Shown here: positions 60,101 to 64,000 of the stretch, piece by piece
Position numbering within the stretch: position 1 is the first letter of the stretch
Layout of the letters: every line of letters starts with the position of its first letter
Source: Planctomycetota bacterium
Lineage (GTDB): Bacteria > Planctomycetota > UBA8742 > UBA2392
DNA: 64,000 bases
Direction of reading: 5' to 3'
NCBI GenBank assembly: GCA_016712285.1
Contig: JADJRK010000001.1
Location: 682,001 to 746,000, forward strand
Made by a program: the position numbers and the translations under genes
The notes under the pieces: generated by a model
Told to the model about the DNA's origin: nothing
Seen by the model: only the letters and a program-made list of their open reading frames with translations
Databases searched by the model: none

Positions 60101-60363
60101 GGTTCAACTTTGACTGCCGGTTGGCCCTTGTTGGCGTCTGGTTGCGTGCCCTGGCCGTCACCAGGAGTAGCGTTGTCGGGCGTGCTGTCCTGGCCATTCG
60201 CCGAGCGACGTTGCTTGTTTGCTTCGCCCGCTGTGTCCAGGGCCGTTGTGTCCGCTGGCCGATTGCTGCCGGCCGGTGGGTTGAGCAGAAACCAGCCGAT
60301 GCCCAGCCCGATCACGACTAGCAACAGCAATCCCACAAGCAACGCAATGCGGTTCTTTTCCAT
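57154..60363 (-). CDS. Giant membrane-anchored protein of carboxypeptidase-regulatory-like repeats
   Basis: 1069 residues from ATG 60363. One N-terminal membrane helix at about 5-27 (RIALLVGLLLLVVIGLGIGWF), then a Gln/Asn/Pro linker to about 85. The rest is about ten carboxypeptidase-regulatory-like (PF13620) beta modules, each with a G-x-V-x-D/G...G-x-Y/F-x-L-x-x-L-x-PG-x-Y rhythm (GNYELTGLTPGTYTVV, GAFRIDNLPAGKYVLL). No peptidase domain is present, so it is probably a structural or sugar/protein-binding surface rod. It is transcribed with the TPR lipoprotein downstream. Confidence 0.86.
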   Translation of the reverse strand: MEKNRIALLVGLLLLVVIGLGIGWFLLNPPAGSNRPADTTALDTAGEANKQRRSANGQDSTPDNATPGDGQGTQPDANKGQPAVKVEPAIPTKLTVSGTAIDFFDEPASGVTLTLLPDDGDTASGPTAMTDDEGKFTFEVELLVGKGYFVACLEEGKALTATGSFVVKEATPVEGLEIRIYAAARAHGVVLNGADQSPLADVSIELDARADEKLQRLGRILGRCKPVKSDEQGKFEMESIAPGAYLVYARKQGWMSHEFNPMTRSRQEMELDEFANFELLPFVLIQAGGVEGYVLKRSDNSPVVGATVELGTVLGGTLAVTSTDATGFYKFDQVPPGIGAPGGEGDGMGGAAVRAIAAGYAIATRDLRVRSGQVRKDVNLLLEDGAGVTGRVVDTKQQGIAGAQVYYNDNDFLRGGEWAAGISIPPRTISTTTDEEGKFTLANLPVGSVGISAKAEGFGNKTAQATTTAGSTAEIVIVLEPAGWIEGTVVNDQGVAVQGVPLAAYDVSGPGQLAFVMKSFFGETLPDRGESTLFPSSIRSDENGAFRIDNLPAGKYVLLANTRNYQKYISPELEVKTGAGTVHNVRLEVGGTIFGRVYDSYSKAVPGVPVTCASLMGQDSARIRTAYTDSNGNYELTGLTPGTYTVVRNTGNMAALLLPNPSTQVKVAAGERVEFDIYDQKPGTARLYGRVTEDGKAYAEKQIVLIGGNRGGFAANTTRTDKQGNYEFRSVALGTYQIAQQGQGPAPSLVRKRVHVDKDGDFEFDVNFVTVKITGRVELEGGKVPEGRVRVVASPVSPDGADQGNDDETVNEMEMLVFRETNADEKTGAFELTGMSPGFYRLTVRSEKNGMVTRPYLNLRNSVAGIVITLPAEGASLKGTVTGVDGAPNNTPFGLIAALTIEDDRGQPLSLGGFENGVNLTENKAFEVKNLAEGKFTITLSLPGYTPVTHANVDFKAGQAISLTFAFAPSGNLKIVLLNTDLNIQTAMGLEYEIRNSKDELFKKRFTFLDFFNSDGSATQGEDNSFTIKDLPPESYTINMTMPGYKATSREFTIVAGQTAEISVEFEKE

Positions 60364-60447
60364 GGATCAGCCCTGTCCCAGTGTCGCCGGTCTACACTGG
60401 TCACGCTGCAGGCCGAAACCTAACGCCGGAAACAGGTTGTGCGCGAT

Positions 60448-61689
60448 CTAGCGCACAACTTTGGCGTTGGCCCAGTTGGCTCGATCCTGGATGTCCGCGT
60501 TGTCCGCGGCTGTGACTTCTAGCGTGATGCGACGGGCATTCAGGACTTCAACGTCGATGGTTCGCGCATCGGTTGAGCGGCGCAGAATGCCGGATTCGTA
60601 GACCAGCTTGCCGTCCGCGTACACCTTGAACTCTACGCTGGCCAGGTCGCCGGCGGTGTCGTCCACGCCGATGTCGGCAATGAAGCGCGAGTAGCCGCGG
60701 TTGAGGTCGAATTGCAGGCGGCTGATGGCATGCACGCCCAGGCCTTTGGCGTAGGTCTTGCCACGAAGGCTGATGGCGCCACCGCCCTGTGCATGATCGC
60801 GCCGCACCTTGAACAGGTACTCTTCATACTTGAAGTCGCCGGGCAGATAGTACGGGCGCTCTTCCGGCGGCTCTGCGAACTCGAGGTCGCTCAGGTAGAC
60901 GTAGCGGCCGTTCTTCATGGTCACGCTGATCAGGTTGTTTTCTTCAAGCGTGATGTCGCGCTTCAGCACCTTGTGCTCAAGAGTGATCTTACCGTCTGAC
61001 CAGGCCTTGATCACGCCGCGCAACATGCTGCCGTCGCGCAGCGTGAAGATGCCCTGCAGCTTGTCGAAACTTGCCGGCGTGTTGCGCTTGCAGACAATCC
61101 CGCGCAGTCGCGCCCAGCCGTACTTGTTGCCGTCGTAGTTCTCGCCATCCAGGATCTCGTTGTAAAGGAACACCCCGTCCTTGACGATGCGTACCAGCGA
61201 CGATGCTGGGTCCGCCTGTTCGGGCGCATTGCCGCTGGCGGCGAAATAGACCACGTCATTCTTGGCGCCTGCGTCCAGTTCAGGCAGCAGGTTGGGCGCG
61301 ACATTGGCCACATATTCGAGGCGTTTGACTGCCTCCACGCTGATGGTCAATTCGCCAAATCGGGGGGCGCGCAGGACAAACAGCTCGTCGTCGTCGGCGG
61401 GGCCGTTGTCGGCGGTGCCATGCAAAACGTCGCCATTGATCAGGTACACGCGTAGTGGCGCGTCTTCGCGTTTGCGTTCATCACCCTTGTGCCCGAAGGT
61501 GATTTCTTCGACCTCGTCCAGCGGCACGCGCGCGGGCACATCGCTGCCTTCGACCTTGACCTCAAGACGTCCCTGGATGTCCAGTTTGGTAATGCTGCCC
61601 TTCACCGGCTGCTGAAAGATGCTGGTGACCGTGGCTTGCGCAACCAGCACCGGTGAAAGGACGCAAAGGCAAAGCAGAAGTCGGATCAT
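60448..61689 (-). CDS. Exported NPCBM-domain (carbohydrate-binding-like) protein
   Basis: 413 residues. Signal peptide about 1-18 (LLLCLCVLSPVLVAQ). Middle region unassigned and beta-rich (about 25-285). The C-terminal about 110 residues match the NPCBM domain (PF08305), with LRGKTYAKGLGVHAISRLQFDL, FIADIGVDDTAG, and ESGILRRSTDARTIDVEVL. NPCBM domains bind sugars in glycosidases; no glycosidase part is visible. First gene of the minus-strand line ending at the Y1 transposase; 84 bases separate it from the next gene. Confidence 0.84.
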   Translation of the reverse strand: MIRLLLCLCVLSPVLVAQATVTSIFQQPVKGSITKLDIQGRLEVKVEGSDVPARVPLDEVEEITFGHKGDERKREDAPLRVYLINGDVLHGTADNGPADDDELFVLRAPRFGELTISVEAVKRLEYVANVAPNLLPELDAGAKNDVVYFAASGNAPEQADPASSLVRIVKDGVFLYNEILDGENYDGNKYGWARLRGIVCKRNTPASFDKLQGIFTLRDGSMLRGVIKAWSDGKITLEHKVLKRDITLEENNLISVTMKNGRYVYLSDLEFAEPPEERPYYLPGDFKYEEYLFKVRRDHAQGGGAISLRGKTYAKGLGVHAISRLQFDLNRGYSRFIADIGVDDTAGDLASVEFKVYADGKLVYESGILRRSTDARTIDVEVLNARRITLEVTAADNADIQDRANWANAKVVR

Positions 61690-62019
61690 CGTATGGCTCC
61701 AAGGCTGGACTCAACCCTCATACGGTTGAGTCGAAGCAGCAATGATCATTTATCGAAGCCGATTGATCAATGAGTTCACGAAGAGACGACAAAGCGCTCT
61801 TCTCAATGGCGCGCACGTGTCTGCCAATCGGGCAGACTGGTTTCACAGGTCCAAGCGCTACTGTCAGATTGGCGGCAAGCGAGTTAGTTCACGCTTCGGC
61901 CAGATCATAAAGGCACGCCACGGAATCACTTACGACAGCACGTTGGTCGCGCGTCGTTGGCACCGCGTTTGCATTGCCACGGCCTGTACTTCGATGCATT
62001 GAACCGAGAGGGTTGATCC
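61690..62019. other. Intergenic region upstream of groEL
   Basis: These 330 bases lie between the divergent NPCBM-protein and groEL starts. A reading frame at 61742-62002 is open but has no ribosome site and no protein-like pattern, so it is not called. A short hairpin (GTCTGCC/GGCAGAC, 61819-61837) and a spaced inverted repeat (next entry) are the visible structures. No CIRCE heat-shock operator (TTAGCACTC-N9-GAGTGCTAA) was found. No convincing groEL promoter was recognised. Confidence 0.6.
61708..61732. promoter_or_regulatory. Spaced inverted repeat, possible operator
   Basis: GACTCAACC and GGTTGAGTC form a perfect 9-bp inverted repeat spaced by seven bases, 19 bases upstream of the minus-strand NPCBM gene start. 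The size and spacing suit a dimeric regulator or an mRNA-leader hairpin. The sequence is not CIRCE. Confidence 0.45.
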
Positions 62020-63648
<1,629 letters not shown>

Positions 63649-63695
63649 CCAGGCGCAGGCATCCAACCTGACGGCCTTCTATCGAGGATCGACCT

Positions 63696-63989
63696 ATGGC
63701 AACCAAACTTCGTCCCCTGGACGACTACATCGTGATCAAGCCGGCCAACGCCGAGGAAGTGACAGCGGGCGGAATCGTGTTGCCCGACACGGCGCAGGAA
63801 AAGCCGCTCAAGGGCGCAGTAATAGCCACGGGACCGGGCCGCATGCTGAAGAATGGCAAGCGCCTTGAGCCCAGCGTCAAGCGTGGCGACACCGTGATGT
63901 TCGGCAAGTACAGCGGCAGCGACGTGAAGCTCGACGGCGTCGAGCACAAGATTATGCGCGAAGCGGAAATTCTGGCCATCATTGAGTAG
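63696..63989 (+). CDS. groES: Co-chaperonin GroES (Hsp10)
   Basis: 97 residues, normal size. The sequence LRPLDDYIVIKPANAEEVTAGGIVLPDTAQEKP contains the mobile loop (GGIVLPDTA) that binds GroEL, and GPGRMLKNGKR and VMFGKYSGSDVKLDG complete the beta-barrel. It follows groEL, the reverse of the common groES-groEL order, and is probably co-transcribed with it. Confidence 0.97.
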   Translation: MATKLRPLDDYIVIKPANAEEVTAGGIVLPDTAQEKPLKGAVIATGPGRMLKNGKRLEPSVKRGDTVMFGKYSGSDVKLDGVEHKIMREAEILAIIE

Positions 63990-64000
63990 ACGACTGAACT

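Noticed and set aside
61742..62002. 86-codon frame before groEL
   Set aside because: No ribosome site, no protein-like pattern, and codon use unlike neighbours; kept as intergenic.
61690..62019. CIRCE operator for groEL
   Set aside because: Searched for TTAGCACTC-N9-GAGTGCTAA by eye; only an unrelated 9-bp inverted repeat is present.

Overview
The window is about 64 kb of high-GC bacterial chromosome, densely packed with genes on both strands. No rRNA, tRNA or CRISPR array was seen. The gene style points to Planctomycetota or a close relative (inference, not proven). The evidence is two ECF sigma factors fused through a membrane helix to large extracytoplasmic domains, many secreted or lipoprotein genes of unknown function, GspG-like proteins on ordinary membrane anchors, FG-GAP and carboxypeptidase-regulatory repeat proteins, a squalene-hopene cyclase, a type III pantothenate kinase, and the order groEL then groES. 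One secreted protein carries a Gly-rich/Cys/TM/Arg tail like the MYXO-CTERM class, so a deeper or different lineage cannot be excluded.

Layout. 1-7.6 kb: tandem OsmC-like genes, a secreted Ig-like protein with a C-terminal sorting tail, a HAD phosphatase coupled to a zinc-ribbon/DUF2007-like protein, a SirB1-like protein and a secreted beta-propeller. 7.7-11.6 kb: fmt, a diadenylate cyclase with PTS EIIA and pyruvate-kinase-C-like domains, a small membrane protein and a secreted thioredoxin. 11.7-15.6 kb: methyltransferase, thioredoxin reductase, two small membrane proteins and a double cyclic-nucleotide-binding protein. 15.6-21.1 kb (minus strand): three pilin-like membrane proteins, coaX and a large FG-GAP lipoprotein. 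21.2-27.1 kb: an XRE/S24 repressor, two lipoproteins, squalene-hopene cyclase, a 432-bp inverted-repeat element carrying a GxxExxY gene, and a uracil-DNA-glycosylase-like protein.

27.1-36.3 kb (minus strand): two membrane-tethered ECF sigma fusions flanking a eukaryote-type IMP dehydrogenase, then unknown genes and folE. 36.5-41.4 kb: an (alpha/alpha)6 glycosidase-like protein, two overlapping parvulin lipoproteins, truD and a double LysM protein. 41.4-46.5 kb: a BioF-like enzyme with a long acidic tail, a thioredoxin-fold protein, a DUF2225 protein and a Lon N-domain protein. 46.6-51.5 kb: a complete livKHMGF branched-chain amino-acid ABC transporter, interrupted by an 85-bp inverted-repeat element. 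51.6-54.5 kb: a secretin-N-like protein, a Nudix hydrolase and a coiled-coil protein. 54.6-61.7 kb (minus strand): a gene line of NPCBM protein, carboxypeptidase-regulatory repeat protein, transglutaminase-like/TPR lipoprotein, truncated KorA-like protein and a Y1 transposase. The window ends with groEL-groES.

The strongest candidates for undescribed biology are the EIIA/PK-C/DAC c-di-AMP synthase, the paired one-protein transmembrane sigma factors, and the inverted-repeat element that now supplies the C-terminus of squalene-hopene cyclase. All functional calls rest on motifs read by eye; no database search was run.
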